Source of the DNA: Brugia malayi
Lineage: Eukaryota; Nematoda; Chromadorea; Rhabditida; Onchocercidae
Assembly: GCF_000002995.4 (NCBI RefSeq)
Contig: NW_025062479.1
Coordinates: forward strand, 22,254,721-22,318,720
Reading direction: 5' to 3'
Length of the DNA stretch: 64,000 bases
Both the position numbers and the translations under genes were made by a program. Each line of letters begins with the position of its first letter. Position 1 is the stretch's first letter. The notes under the pieces were generated by a model. The model was given only the letters and a program-made list of their open reading frames with translations. It was not told the DNA's origin and ran no database searches. This document shows positions 11,601-32,597 of this stretch, piece after piece.

Positions 11601-14600
11601 GTAAGCCAGACTTTATCAAGCATGTTAGTATTTGCACCAAAGGATAAAAGTAAACGGCTCAATGATTCAGCAGCTTGTTTCCTTACCAATAGTGAGGGAT
11701 CTCGACAGTGCTGCTGGAAACAATATATACAACAATTTATTACACTAATGTATGCAATAGTACGAGATATGATCGTTATTCCATGCTTGAATTGTTCGTT
11801 CATATAACACTGTAAGCTTTAAAAAAATAGTGATACCTGGAAAACTGTTAAAAATTCTGCTTGTTGTGATTCAGAAAGAGTTGAAAAAAGTGATTCAAGA
11901 GCAATTATTGCTGCTCTGCGGGTTGATACCTGGAAAGATTCTTCTGGTTTAGAAAAGAACTGATGCATCGTATCATTCTTCTTAATTTTTAGAAAAAATA
12001 AATACCAAAAGAAACTGTATAATTAAAAAACCTTGCAGTACCCTTGCATCCAAAGAGCGAGTTGTAATAGTCCTCAGAAGTATTGGATCATCTCGTTGCT
12101 TTTTAGCATCCTCATCTTCACAGCAATAAACATACATCTATAAAATGATTTGGCCTTTGAAGATTTCCGCAGCAGAACGCGGTAGTATCACTACATCATT
12201 AAATGAATATCTTCGTTAAAAAGATTAATTCATTAATAAACAGAACGCTAACGAATAATTCAGTAAAGTAGAGAAGTGGAAAAACATAATGTGCGGTTTC
12301 GCATTAAGCTTACCGGTGTCTTTGATAAATTCAAAAGCCTGCTGCGTATATTTTCATCATGAAGCAATATTGCAATCTGCATCAAAGCTCGAGTTCGTAC
12401 CATTGGGGATTTATCATTACAGCTTCTTAGTACAAAAACCAAAATAGCATTATAAAGACCGATTTTCCTTACCAGATTGTTGCTATAAATAATTCACTAA
12501 AGTCATCTTCATCCAATGTTTTATCAACAAGACCAGTGACATTCACATGCAATCTCGATGTTACTAAAATGTCTCCAGAAGCTGAATTCATTTCCTTTTA
12601 ATATCTAGTCATAATATGGAAGTAGTAACAGCACAACATAGCAGAACATGTTCCTGAACCTTGAAGTTCTACATAAACTCAGTAATAAACAAATCAAAAC
12701 ATGGTAAAAATAGAACGGTAATTATGAAACATTTTTAAAGATTATATAATCGTATCTGAAATGCAGCGTAATTTTAAAATTACTATTAAGAGAAATATTT
12801 CTCAATTTATTTAACAAACACGGCAACTGATCTTTTTATCTGCTTAAGATGCTTTAAAAAAATACAAACCTTATTGCTTTCTTTCCTTTTTCTTTCTTTC
12901 GGACCTTTTGTCTATTACAATCATCTGAAATATGCAAAGAACATTACCAAAATATTTCTAATACAAGTTACATTTGTCGCAAAAGAGAGAAGAGTTTAAT
13001 GGTACCATCTTCTTCAGCTCCATCTACCTCCATCGATATTTCTTTGCCACTGGACATGTCCTAAGAATAAATTTTGGGACTTATTATCCGACAAAAAATG
13101 TAATTCGATTCGAATATATGTTTAAAAAAGACCAGACCATGTTTAACAGAATAAATTAAACAGGAAAATCAACAAAAAGAAAACGAAACGAGACAAAGAT
13201 AAAAAAATTGAAGAATCAAAAATCACCTCTTCATGCATTTGTTCGCAATCATAAGTTCTATTTTCTTTCTTGCAACTAACTTCAAGGATATGACCTGAAA
13301 CCATGTCTTAAATTAGATACCTTATCTTTACAAATGCAATTCTTATTGTATTGCTTCGTTAGAAAAAAAAAAAAAAGTATATATATAATATATTTTGTAA
13401 TATGTATGCTCCAAAACAATTTTCACTTTTTTTTTTAGCAGAATTAAGGATGAGAAAACAATTTACCACATTGTTTCACAAACGGTACTGCAATTTCAAT
13501 AACAAAACCACGTACTGCAACTTTGGAATTGGCGCCAATCAGCAACAGGAAGTTGGCAAAATCCTAGAGATACAAATAAGCAAGTTATTTTACGGAGTAT
13601 AAGAATGAATTCATAAATCATTCTTTAATATTGGTAAGATTTACTCGAATATGTTTGGGAGGCAGATAGGCAAGGACTTCAATAACGGAACTTGCCACTT
13701 TTGCACGATAATCACTGCGATCTGGACAACGAAAACATACATTTTGAAGCACCAATAAAATAGTGAATATCTCCTCTTCAGAATTTTTCTGAAACTTCAA
13801 TTTCAACAAGTCCTTACTTAAAATAATTGAATATCTTCAAAATAGTTGGTAGTTGATTATGTTTTGAGAGGTTATTTTTAAAGGGAGGTTAATGTGAGTA
13901 TAACAGTTTTAGTTAAAACAGTTTTTGATTCAACATTAAACAAAATGATAAAATTATTAAAAACTTTTGCAAACAATAAAATTGAAGTGCATAATGCTTA
14001 ATTATTTCCTCACTTCTATTCTTAATCTGATAAAATTTAGCATCGCTTCCTTATAAGTGGTCATCAGTTTCGGTGGATGAGCATTCGTGGGAAGTACGGT
14101 ATTTTCAAATGTCCAAAATAATAGTCGCGGCATAACAACTCTTCCGTATACAACGCCAGAAACAGCATGCCGATTATCTAGAAAGCGATGCATCAGAGCG
14201 AATGATCGGTCAGAAAACCCCCGTAATCTCTGAAAATATTTTCTGGCAAACATTTCAATATCATCATCATCAAATTTCTATTCAAGCTGTAAAAAATTTC
14301 GAAATCTTCAATGCGTAAAAAATTAGCGGTTCTGAGGAGCGAGAGCACAAACCTGGAAGTCTGACAACCGCTTACACTGTAAAAGAGACGTTTTTTCGGA
14401 AAAATCAAGTTGCATAAGCTGTTGCAAAAAAACTGCCAGTGATATTAAACACTGTTGAGCTGATGAAAGTAAGTCTGAAATATGGGAAATTTTCTACATA
14501 AGTAGAGATATAGAGTACTGTTATCAACGTCAACATATAAAACAAAAAATAACATCTCAACTGATGTGCGCTAACCTCTATTTAAAAAGACAAATAATGA

Positions 14601-15960
14601 ATCCAAAACATCACAAAGCATATATCTTAATTCTGTTCCGTCTTCCAAAGTAAGCTGTTCAAAAACTGCAAAAAAAAGACACTATTGCAACAGTTTGGAA
14701 TTTACTAACAAGCCTGGCAAGTAGAATATATAAAACATGCTAGGCTTGAAATAGATCACATTATTTGCATCAGATCCATTTATTGTTTTTAATGTCCATT
14801 GCACCATTACATGAAATATGACGAAAAAGATTACATATTTGAAAAAACTATATTATTTTATTTGGAATGAAAGAAAGATACCTGTTTGCTTTACTCTTGA
14901 GTTATTTACAGCAAATGGTTTCTTATTTTTACTTTTGGTATTCTGAACTATGTCTACACGATTATTAGTTATCGAAAGATGACCACTACTAAGTAATCCA
15001 CGAATTAATCGCAATTGATCCAGAGCCCTCTGCAACCAGAAAAAATTAGAAATTTCCTTTGCATGTAAGAAATTTAAAGTCAGTTCAATAGAAAAAACTT
15101 AAAAAATCACCTGGAAGAGATAATCATTGAAGATATTGAAAGCCTGCGCTCCACTTAAACAGCATAGTGAAATATAAATTCGTGAACCAATTAGCCCCAC
15201 TTTTCGATCTTCACAGGCACTGAAACAAATTGATTTGTTCTATCCAATAAGAAAATTTGATTTAATTATAACAAACCACTATTAGTTTATCTTATCTGTA
15301 TTTATCTGTTTCTGTCCCATTATACCAAGAAAAACTTACACGTAATTATTGCAAATAAATGCTTACACATCAGGCTGGAGTCCCCGTTCAATCAGATACC
15401 ACGCAAAAATGCATAATTTCTTTGCATCAAAATTTTTTCTAGCTATTTCATGCCATATTTCGGTTGACGAATTTGTTTTCTCAGCATACAACATTAGCCG
15501 GAAACATACTAAAAAAATCAAACTACAATAGAAACTGTATCAAGTTTGTCAATTCATTTTAGAAAGTATCCTTTCACCATCCGAACTCATTTAATTACTC
15601 ACATTCCGAAAGGCGTTGTAGGTAGTCGAAGGCTTGAAGGACTGAAAATTGTATCGAATGTGCGAAGCTGGCGAAGTCCGAAAAATTATCTTCGAAGCTA
15701 AGGAAGTGAATATTATGCTATTTATACAGTTTTAGATTTCTGGATAAATGTAAAATACAATTCCCGATGAAAATCAATAGCTATAAACATGGCATATTTC
15801 ATGTTTTCATCAGCATGGCATACTTCAGCGACTGATCACAACCCCTAATAAATTTGTGCCGAAAAGACGCTTACCATGCAGCAGTCCACTCATCATTCAC
15901 CTCTGAGAAGATGCTGCTCACATCATCAAGTGCTTCAAACAATTTGTATTTTTCTTCCAT
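5618..15960 (-). CDS. NCAPD3: Condensin-2 complex subunit D3 (NCAPD3/HCP-6 family)
   Basis: HEAT-repeat subunit of condensin II, which compacts mitotic and meiotic chromosomes. Start ATG at 15960 (MEEKYKLFEALDDVSSIF). More than 20 exons follow. Recognisable blocks include VVYGRVVMPRLLFWTFENTV (about 14120), DPSLLVRKQAAESLSRLLLS (about 11670), the condensin signature VNSNHLVRSNIVSVICDLCK (about 9040), MRIGQEVYSAIVDGELNIYD (about 7930) and LRELCKDHREQLDEFLASDK (about 7290), which matches the vertebrate D3 motif in which DKQL is followed by an acidic EYDM/FDL stretch. The 3' exons resolve exactly: 6664-7050 (approximate 5' end), 6386-6486, 5977-6129, 5771-5828 (LTFGLGDDMSAIESTPTRK) and 5618-5685 (ending IEEADNENE). 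All of these join in phase. The 6.6-6.9 kb exon carries a 47-codon duplication. The junction near 7150-7230 is uncertain because of a T16 homopolymer. The family assignment is firm; some internal exon limits are approximate. Confidence 0.9.
6644..6925 (-). repeat. 141-bp tandem duplication in the C-terminal exon of the condensin gene
   Basis: Two adjacent units, 6785-6925 and 6644-6784 (first and second in reading direction), differ at only a few positions. In translation each unit is 47 residues, beginning SFAAD and ending GSFNCPL, with shared core VETITHTEVQ. The period is divisible by three, so the frame is kept. The exon's own donor (cut after 6664) has an identical copy 141 bp upstream (after 6805). 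Confidence 0.95.
11121..11192. repeat. Intronic inverted repeat (14-bp perfect stem)
   Basis: AGTTGAAAGAGTGG at 11121-11134 is perfectly complementary to CCACTCTTTCAACT at 11179-11192, with a 44-base loop. GAAGG and CCTTC just inside can extend the stem past a small bulge. It lies in an intron of the condensin gene, so the hairpin would form in its pre-mRNA. Confidence 0.75.
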
Positions 15961-17314
15961 TCAAATGAAGTCGTCACGAAGAAATTTGGAAATTTTAAGT
16001 TGTCAGCACTGAAGTGAGTAAACTGTTTTAAGAGCGAGTGAAATATATGACAAAATATCGAAAACACAGTGAAATGAATTGGATGGGAAAACAGAGAAAT
16101 CGTGAAAAAAGACGAAAAAAGAATGCTTCAGTAATCTTTTCATATTATTTCTCTTTAGTAATATTTTACTGTCACAAAAAGTACTATTCGTTAATTTATA
16201 GCTAATATATCAATAATTCTCGACTTGCATAATCCTAATTCTGTTTCAGCACATAAGATAAAAACTATCGATTGCTTCTCATATCTTTCAATTCTAACCA
16301 GTTCCGATTTCCCAGCCAGTACTAAAATAATTGAGAAAAAGTTAGCAAAAGAAAAGAAGAGAAAAAACTCTTTGCACTGATTATACATATAATAGAGAAG
16401 GATTGTTCATTTTAAAATGCGCACATAAACTTCGCTTTCCCTATGCTTCCGAATAAAATCTTCATTTTCCCTTAATGATAGCAATTAAATGTTAGTAAAT
16501 TTAAGCAATGAAAAATTTAATTATAGAATCGTTAATTTATAGCTAATATACCAATAATTCTCGACAAACAAGAAATCAGCTTCTCGAAATTAGCCAAATA
16601 ATAGAGCCTGCCAAGAGCCAGCAAACATTCATCTGGCCAAAGATTCAAATGTGCGCGCCAGAATTGGCACACTTGGACATGTTGACTATTGCAGCTAAAT
16701 ACTGGGTTGAAAATGACACAATTAACACTTAAGCCTAAGTTTGTGTGTTGCAAACAAAAGGAATTGAAGAGTGAGTGCTTATTTATAATCAAAAAGGCTC
16801 TTTTATGGTGTGAAAGTTAAAGTTAAAAGATAGTAGCAGTACAGATATATTTAGACATATCTAAGGTAAATTTGACGTATTATTTTCTTTCTATCATATA
16901 CTGACTTTCTTTACGATATAAATTAGTACTAAACGTCGGAAGTTAACTTACATTTTACATTCATTTCTAATTTGTGCAATTTAAATTTTTCTTATTGAAG
17001 TTTATTTTGTGATATCTAATTTTACAAATTGTCGAATTTTCTTTTTTTTTTTTTCAATAATTAGTTTTGCAGCAATATATATATATATATAAAATATTTA
17101 TGCATATACATAATGTGCTAGTTTGCAGATGAGATTGCTATAGATCAAACGACGCTTAGTATTAGAAACTATATAGTGTTGCACTCACTGCTGCTGTACT
17201 GATTTTTTTTCAAAAAAGAATCGATATTAAATTGTTAGTTTTTAAAGGTAGCAATTGTTATGAATATTTTGTTCCCCTATGTGACATGAAGCATTGTGGC
17301 TTTTATTAGACGTA
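15961..17314. other. Intergenic region between divergent condensin and USP genes
   Basis: About 1.35 kb between the start codons of two genes on opposite strands, so it should hold both promoters. It contains a 36-bp direct repeat (separate entry) and an (AT)n tract near 17076-17091. No convincing exon was found. Confidence 0.5.
16190..16566. repeat. Pair of about 36-bp direct repeats 340 bp apart
   Basis: The segment running from CGTTAATTTATAGCTAATAT to AATAATTCTCGAC occurs at about 16190-16225 and 16530-16566 with a single internal T/C difference. The sequence between and around the copies is unrelated. Confidence 0.85.
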
Positions 17315-23104
<5,790 letters not shown>

Positions 23105-24308
23105 CTTATTGAAATAACTGAAACGAGTAACATTAATCCTACATCACTTTGCGAATGGCATTATTTCTTTGGAAAAAAGACTAATTTTCTGAAAATGTTT
23201 GTAATTTGTGCATTTGTGCTTTCTTGAAATTCACTTCTAAAATATTCAATGTCATATTACAGTAGTGATTAGGCCTATTGAGATCATTGAGAATTTGTTT
23301 AAAAAAAATTTTCTGCTTTATGAAGAAGATACTAGTTCCTTCTCATCCCTTTTCCGTACTTCTTAAGTTGTCATATTTTTCTTCATCATAGTCGGTAAGG
23401 GTCAGTTTCTCTGTCTATTTATACGTTTTTTAATTTTATGTTTCATAAGGAAAAAAAACAAACTTTTTCAATAGTCAGATGTTTCCTAAGACATACCATA
23501 CTGTAAGTCAAAAATGATTCTGAGATAATTGCTAACATTATAGTAACTTTCTGGATATAAATTAGTACAGATTTACCAAGTAATTTAATCTATTATGGTA
23601 TTTTCAATTCCCGCCTTTTCGGGCAGAAAAAAGTGCGGCTTCTTGTTAGCAGTTCAGAAAGTTGACATTTTACTTATTAGCAAATACAAAGTGCAAGATT
23701 ATGTGATAGCAATTATTTATGAATTTTCATTTCTCTACCTTATTTGTAATTTCATTTATTCATTCAAACGATAAAAGAATTGGCAGGCGTTTTCCTTACA
23801 AAATCAATGAAGTCATCCTTTTGTGTGGCAATAGAACAAATGAACAACTGAGTAGGCAACCTAGTGTTAAGGTTGAGTTCTGACCAGCTTCAGTTTATTC
23901 TTAAGTAATATGATTTAGTGATAAGTGATGGTAGCAGTGCGTGCACACTTATAGTGCTACTAGCTTAAATTCTTAAAAAGCTATTGAATATTGATGCAAT
24001 TTACGTTTTTCAACTGCGATACGTTTCTTTATATTAAGTATGGTTAATATCTGCTGAAAAATTACGTTGGATGAAGAAATAGATGTCTGTTTGAAATTGC
24101 ACTATGTTTTGAAGCTCATTATGTTGAAGCTCAAACTGCAAACTGGAATGGATGAAGGAGTATTATATGCAAATGAGAAAGTTTATTAGTTTATAAAAAT
24201 TCATCAATCTTTAATGCTATAAATTTCCTGATATTCTTAATAAAAATTATTTTATATATTTGTAATTCTATGAAGTGACCAATCATTGGTACACTCTAGG
24301 AGTGCACA
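23105..24308. other. Intergenic region, 3' flank of USP gene and promoter side of kinase gene
   Basis: AT-rich, with no exon-like frame. A small perfect-arm hairpin (CCCGCC...CGGGC) lies near 23611-23627. An acceptor-like CTCTAG at 24294-24299 lies nine bases before the kinase ATG and could be a trans-splice site. Confidence 0.45.
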
Positions 24309-26607
<2,299 letters not shown>

Positions 26608-28644
26608 ACATTTCACCTAACTCGTTTTAGACATTTGCAGTGGAAAATGTGAATAAAATTTATAATTAATCGTAGAATGTAAATACTGTAATAAGCGGTA
26701 CAACATTAAAATTATGTTTGTTAGCTGGTAAAGAATGATGAAAGATTTAAAATTCCTCGTACTTATTTTTTTAATACTCCAATCAATCAAAAGTCATTTG
26801 AAATTAGCAGAAAAATTTGTATAAAATATCTCTTATTAATTTTTAAATGTTATTTAACATATGAAACTTATCATTTCTTGCTCAATTTTTTTTTTTTGTC
26901 CAAAAAAAAAAAAAAAAAGAACGAAATTTTTATTTCTTTTTTTTTTTTTCCTTAACAAATATAACAAACTATCGTTGTCATACAAAAACGATCTCTCAAC
27001 TTTTCCATTCTATGAATACATTCAATAAAACATCGCTGTCTGTCTATTCATAACGCTCAAATTATAAACTAATTATTCAATTGCAATAAACACAAATGAA
27101 CACACCGTTAAGTGCTAATCTTATAATACATAAATGGGAATGCACTAATGGTTTTTCTTTTTTTTTTTTTGGGCATTTCACTTCTATATATGATATATGG
27201 GCAGGCGAGCGGGCAGAGCAGTTGGGTAGGTAGGGTAGGCATTCATTTTCCTTTTCCTTCCATTCTTACTACCAAAAACTAATTCATTCTCGCACTCATC
27301 TATGACTAGCAATAGAAATGATAACAGAGAGCAATAAACACAGGAATAAGCTCGAATTTCAATTTTCTCTCCTTCTCACTGTAACCATTGATAGTAATGA
27401 ATAAGTGATAGATGATAACTTATCACCTCCTAGAGATTAACAATTGAGCCAGAATGTCTTAAAGAGCCAAAGAATAGACCAGGCCATACCCACTGCTCTT
27501 CCTTTGGTTCACTCTATCACAACTAATTAGACTTAAATGACGTTTTGTCAATTTTACGGTTCGACCAGCTATGCTGTGAATGCTTTGTTTTATGTTTGAT
27601 TTTTCACTAATTGGTGGTATTATCATTGATTATCACAATTTTACCCGATTAATAGGTAACGAATGAGTTACCATTAGTAGTGGGCAATTTGCCTTGTTTT
27701 CTAATTAATTGACTGATAGTTCTTGACAACTCATTCGCCACAACAGCTTTCATTGTTATGTTTTTTTTTTTTTCTTTTTTTTTTCTCGCATACATCAGTG
27801 CATCTAGTTTTCCACTTTCGGAAGTAATTTGTTGAATAGAACAAAAAAAGAAAAAAGAAAAAAAAAAACAGATGGATGACTCATCCAACAATAAATATTA
27901 AAAGAACGCGCCTCATTTCTTACTAACAAACTCTCAACCGTAAGCCAACAAAAGAATTATTATGCAAATTTTCTCTTTTCACGGCTGTTTATAATTTCCT
28001 GAAAATGTTCTATTCGATTTTACAAAACTTTATTTTTACATTCTATTTCGATCAGAAGATAGGAATACCCACCGAATTCGCTGTTTTTTTTCGCCAATTT
28101 ATCGAATACGTCTATCAATATTCTATTAAGTATGTCTACGTCGAATTTAAGTGTGCTTTATGATTATTGATTTATAATTATAATCATACCATTTTTTTCA
28201 ATCGATTGTTCATTTCCTTTCTCTTTGTTTTTCTATTCTTTTCATTGCCATTGATGGGTGAAAAGAGGATTAAAATGACCTTATTAATTATCTAATATTT
28301 TCTTTTTTTTAGTAGAGACTATCGAACACGGAGAGAAAACAGATGAACTCATGTAATTATATATTAGAAAGAGAGAAGTGACCGAAAGAACTCGCAACAT
28401 AACTTATGCTATCAGTACCGATGAACGATGCGATAGGAAGGCGAACGATGAAGTGTGTGATTGTGGTCAAACTGAGCCGACTTATCAGTAAGATTTTTTC
28501 ATTTAATCATATATGATTCAACTCTTGACAATATCATAACTATTTTGGATATTATAAATTTCTCTATAGAGATTCAACCTTTGACCTCTATTTTGGGATT
28601 CCATTTGAGCTCAAAGTTTAGATATTAATAACCAAACAATTTCT
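26608..28644. other. Intergenic region
   Basis: About 2 kb of AT-rich DNA with poly-T/poly-A runs (about 26886-26945, 27760-27785, 27843-27868). It contains a G-rich patch at 27198-27240 and a more mixed-composition stretch at 28400-28490 that could be an untranslated exon or promoter. No protein family was recognised. Confidence 0.45.
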
Positions 28645-31600
28645 ATGATGTTCGAGTAAGTCTATTTTACGGTAGTATTTAATGATTTATTGTAATGTTT
28701 GAGACAATAATTTATTTGAAGATAATATTTCAGTCACTAGTATGTCTCATGAAAGAAAAAGAGAGAAGGCACTTGAAGCGATCTACTTTTTCACCATTTT
28801 CTTTTTCTTTCTAGTAATATTTTTTTTTAAAAAAAAATTGATTCCCTTATTGCTTTCTATTTTGTTTGAGGCTTTTATATACGACGTCGATGTTTCATCG
28901 CGTTTTCTATTATATCAATTTTTCTTCTCATCCTGCAAGGCATACTATTCAGTTCTTCGGATAAACGGCCACAAGTTTGTATATTTATGGCTTTGATTTT
29001 TACCCAATTTTTTAGTGTGACTGTTTTGGTAAGTGCATTTTTTGTTATAATGTATTGGTCTAGTAAACTATTAAGCTATTATATTACGTATGTTTGAAAT
29101 TTGCATCACTTCACTGAAGATAATCTGCAACTAACATTTTTTTAAAAGAAATATTTCTTTAAAAAATTTATATTCTTGTTGCCAAGTTTAATTAATACTC
29201 GAATTTTTTTTTTTTTTTTTCAAAGTTTAGGCTTTTAGGCAAATGATCGTAAGATTTTGGAGAGCAAAATAACTAATATTCTACACATTGGTTCACTTCC
29301 TGCTGCTGCAAACAGGGCAGTAAGAGTTGAAGTTAGACTTACATGTTTATTTTTACATTTTTTTAAGTTTAATCCTTTGATATAGGCCTATGTAAAGATA
29401 GTTATAAAATATTCCTAAGGCTTGAACGCTAATTTTTCTAATATACTGTATTGTAATTCCAATTAATTTGGGTAAAAGTCTCTTTTAATTTGAATTATTT
29501 AGAATTTGTTATTCGATAAAAACATAGCACAGTCAGTGACTGATAGCAATGAAAAATTTGTTGCTGTGGTTTTGGTTATGGCAGCGAAAAGGGAGCGTGC
29601 TATCAGAAATCATTTAGATCAATTGATAAAGTTCGTTTTTCTTCTTAAAATCTCGAAGTGCTGCACTATATTCTAAGTTTTAGTGCTCTTCATTTTCTTA
29701 AAACATTCTGTATTACTGCTATATTGTTAATTATTATTATTATTTTTTGATTTTGGTGCAATAATTTTGTCTTATCCAGCTACGATTGATTTCATAAATT
29801 CAGATCTGTGCAGTCTTTGTTTGTAAACTGGGAACACCAGCAGGTTTTGAAATCTACTTTATTTTTAAGTGAATCAAGGAAAGGAAATTTTTGGATGGAA
29901 AAAATTTTTAGCATTTATATACAAATAATATGAATCGTCCATTCATAACTGTTCTATGTTTGTCGAAAATATTTTTGTTAAAAGGAGAAAATGAAATGAT
30001 TTTACTTCTTACAGACTACGACCTTCTGCCGTTCAGTTTCCTATTGTTATCAGTCAAGACGGAGATGATCAGGCGGTAATGGAAGCTATTTCATCTTTCA
30101 CTAGTGAGGAAAAGAAAATTACATTTATTCATGTAAGTTCACTATTTGTAAACTGAACAAATCCAGCAGATTCTTGAAATCCATTTATGCTTGCCAAAAT
30201 CTCTTCCATTCTTTGATATTATAATTTGAATTTAAACAAGTAAAAGTATATGAAGCAATTTCTTTCAGCACAAAGGACGAGCAGAACTTCCCAGTTATTT
30301 GGATTCTGGTTCCAAAAACTATTTTCGTATTGCACGTCATTACAAATGGGCTCTGGACGAAGTTTTTTTTAAAATGAAATATGAGATGGCGATCATCACT
30401 GAAGGTTAGTATGTTCAATGTTTGTGAATTATTTAATATTGTTGAAATTTTTTCATAGCCAACGGTGTAATGATACCTAAGGGATTGTGTTTGTCTATAA
30501 TCGTTCCTCAGCAGCTTAAATTATCTTTGTAATGCTTAAATTTTCTCAATGATCATTAAACTCTGTCATCAAATTAATTGGGCATGCATTCTTGGATATC
30601 TATTTTATTCTAACATAAGCAATCCTTTCAGATGATCTTGACCTAGCGGATGATTTTTTTTCTTATTTTGCGGCCTTAAAGCCAATACTACTTGCTGATG
30701 AAACAATTTGGTGTATTAGTGCATGGAATGATAATGGAGGTGCTAATATCACTGATCGTAAGCACGGCGAGAAACTTTATAGAACAGATTTTTTCCCAGG
30801 ATTAGGTATCTCTTATTAACTTCAATTTTTTAAATTTAAACTTTTTAATGCAGCATTTTAGACGTTATTAATTGCCAGTTGATGAAGATTAAAATGGTTT
30901 GGAATGTAAGACTTCATTTATCTCAATATTTCCTCTCATATGTTTCAAAACACCTGGGATAGTAGTTTTAGACATTAGCAACTAAGGCACTTAATAGGAT
31001 GGTCACTATTAATTAATCGGAACTTCATTAGTCACATTTCGTGCATCCCAATTTACTTGCACCATAAATATGAATCTTCACATTTTTTTTTTCCAATGAC
31101 TTTACCTAAATTTTTTTTTACTATTAACATTTTTGTTTGATCCTATCATATCTATTAATTTTCTTCATATAGGATGGATGCTTACGGCTCAGTTATGGAA
31201 TGAGTTATCAGCAAATTGGCCTGAAATGTACTGGGATGATTGGATGAGACGTCAAGATGTACGCAAAGAAAGAGTTTGCATTCGACCAGAAGTTTCAAGA
31301 ACTTCTCATAATAATGACTTAGCAGGGAAAGGTTCAAGCGGGTAAGTAGCGATGTTGGAATCTTTTTTATCTTCCTTTTTTTTTTTCTTCGCTGTTTATA
31401 TATTTTTTTTTTCACAGTTTCTTCCTAGTTTGTATCTAAGAAAGAACTCTGTTTACAGTGGATTGTATAAGAAATATCTGGCCTCTATTCGTTTACCTGA
31501 AATAGCAATTGATTTTTCGAAACTGGATTTAAGCTATTTAATCAAAAGTAACTACGACAGGTTTATTATTATTATTATTATTTCTCACTTTTTGAAGTAA

Positions 31601-32597
31601 ATATTCCCTGCAACTTGAGGTTACTTTTAAAATATCTCTAACGACAAATTCGAATTATATGATATCTTTTTCAGTTTTTTAAATCAAGAAATCTCAGGTG
31701 CTGTTGTATTATCAACAGATAGTTTTTTGAATAAGACTTTTTCTGGATCCGGGCCTTTCTTTGTTACATATAAAACGCCTAGGGAATACCGACGCTTGGG
31801 AAAATCTGTTGGATTGATGCTTGATATCAGAGTAAGTTGTTATTTTCGTGGCTTAAAAACAAATTAAAACGAATCAAATGTTTAATTTGTTCTCCGCAAC
31901 TACGTTTTGAAATCCGTTAGGATTTGTTCTAAGTTCTACTAATTTTATTACAAAATATATTTACAAAAATAGTTTTTGTTATATTTTCCTTATAAATGTA
32001 AGAAAATTTGCAGTCTGGTATGCCACGAACAGCTTATTACGGCATTGTAACTTTCATGTACTGTTCAGAACGTTTTTACGCAGTTCCAGAAAAGTTAAAT
32101 CTTTCGGCACCTAATTTTGGTCTAAAACCTTCGTCTGACTACTATAACGAAAAATGGGACAAAATGACTCGCTACCTCGAATTTCAGGAAACGTATTGCA
32201 CGCCTACGAAGTAAGACCTTCGTACTTTGTTTTTTATCATCATCATTAACAGCAGTCCGTATGAATGTTACCTGAATTTTTTTTTTCGTAATTAATTATG
32301 GCAGTCGTTACTCTCTTAAAACAGATACAAGTTTTTTTTTTTCTTTTTTTTTGTTTTGCTATACCTGAGTACCTAACATAAGCATAAAAGACCTATTGAA
32401 AAACCAAAACTATAACAACTAATAAATGATTAATCATTCCTCACTTTAATTTTTTTTTTTCGTTTTCTTCCTTCAGATCAGTGACATTTAGGTATAACGG
32501 AAAATGCGATCCGAAGGATCCAGATCTTATTGCATGGTTCGCGAAAAAAAGATTATCAAAGAGACTGAAGCACTGGGGTGAAATGATCATCAATTAA
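28645..32597 (+). CDS. MGAT1: Alpha-1,3-mannosyl-glycoprotein 2-beta-N-acetylglucosaminyltransferase (GnT-I)
   Basis: Golgi type II enzyme (GT13 family) that adds GlcNAc to Man5GlcNAc2, opening the path to complex and paucimannose N-glycans. Proposed first exon 28645-28655 (MMF plus two bases, GA|gtaagt) joins in phase to 28953-29028, giving a short basic tail (SSDKRPQ) and a hydrophobic anchor (VCIFMALIFTQFFSVTVL). The stem is short (ANDRKILESKITNILHIGS). Catalytic hallmarks: LRPSAVQFPIVISQDGDD, FRIARHYKWALDEVF, the metal-binding EDDLDLADDFFSYF, WCISAWNDNG, LYRTDFFPGLGWML, YWDDWMRR, CIRPEVSRT, LDLSYL and SGMPRTAYYGIVTF. Length is about 490 residues against 445 in human; the extra part is mainly a C-terminal extension of about 55 residues after the usual end, finishing KHWGEMIIN. 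Nematodes have several GnT-I paralogues and I cannot say which this is. The family call is firm; the first exon is inferred from phase and donor quality. Confidence 0.93.

Noticed and set aside
16532..16792. Minus-strand open frame with several Cys and His, considered as a zinc-finger exon
   Set aside because: It is on the strand opposite to the USP gene, its end is the non-coding direct repeat, and the Cys/His spacing fits no zinc-binding pattern I know.
28407..28490. Possible first coding exon of GnT-I with a GTAAGA donor
   Set aside because: It ends in phase 1, which does not join to the membrane-anchor exon (phase 2 needed); the 28645 exon fits better. It may still be untranslated.
28742..28996. 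Open frame with hydrophobic stretch upstream of GnT-I
   Set aside because: The hydrophobicity is from poly-T, it has no donor in phase with the catalytic exons, and another frame gives a better anchor.
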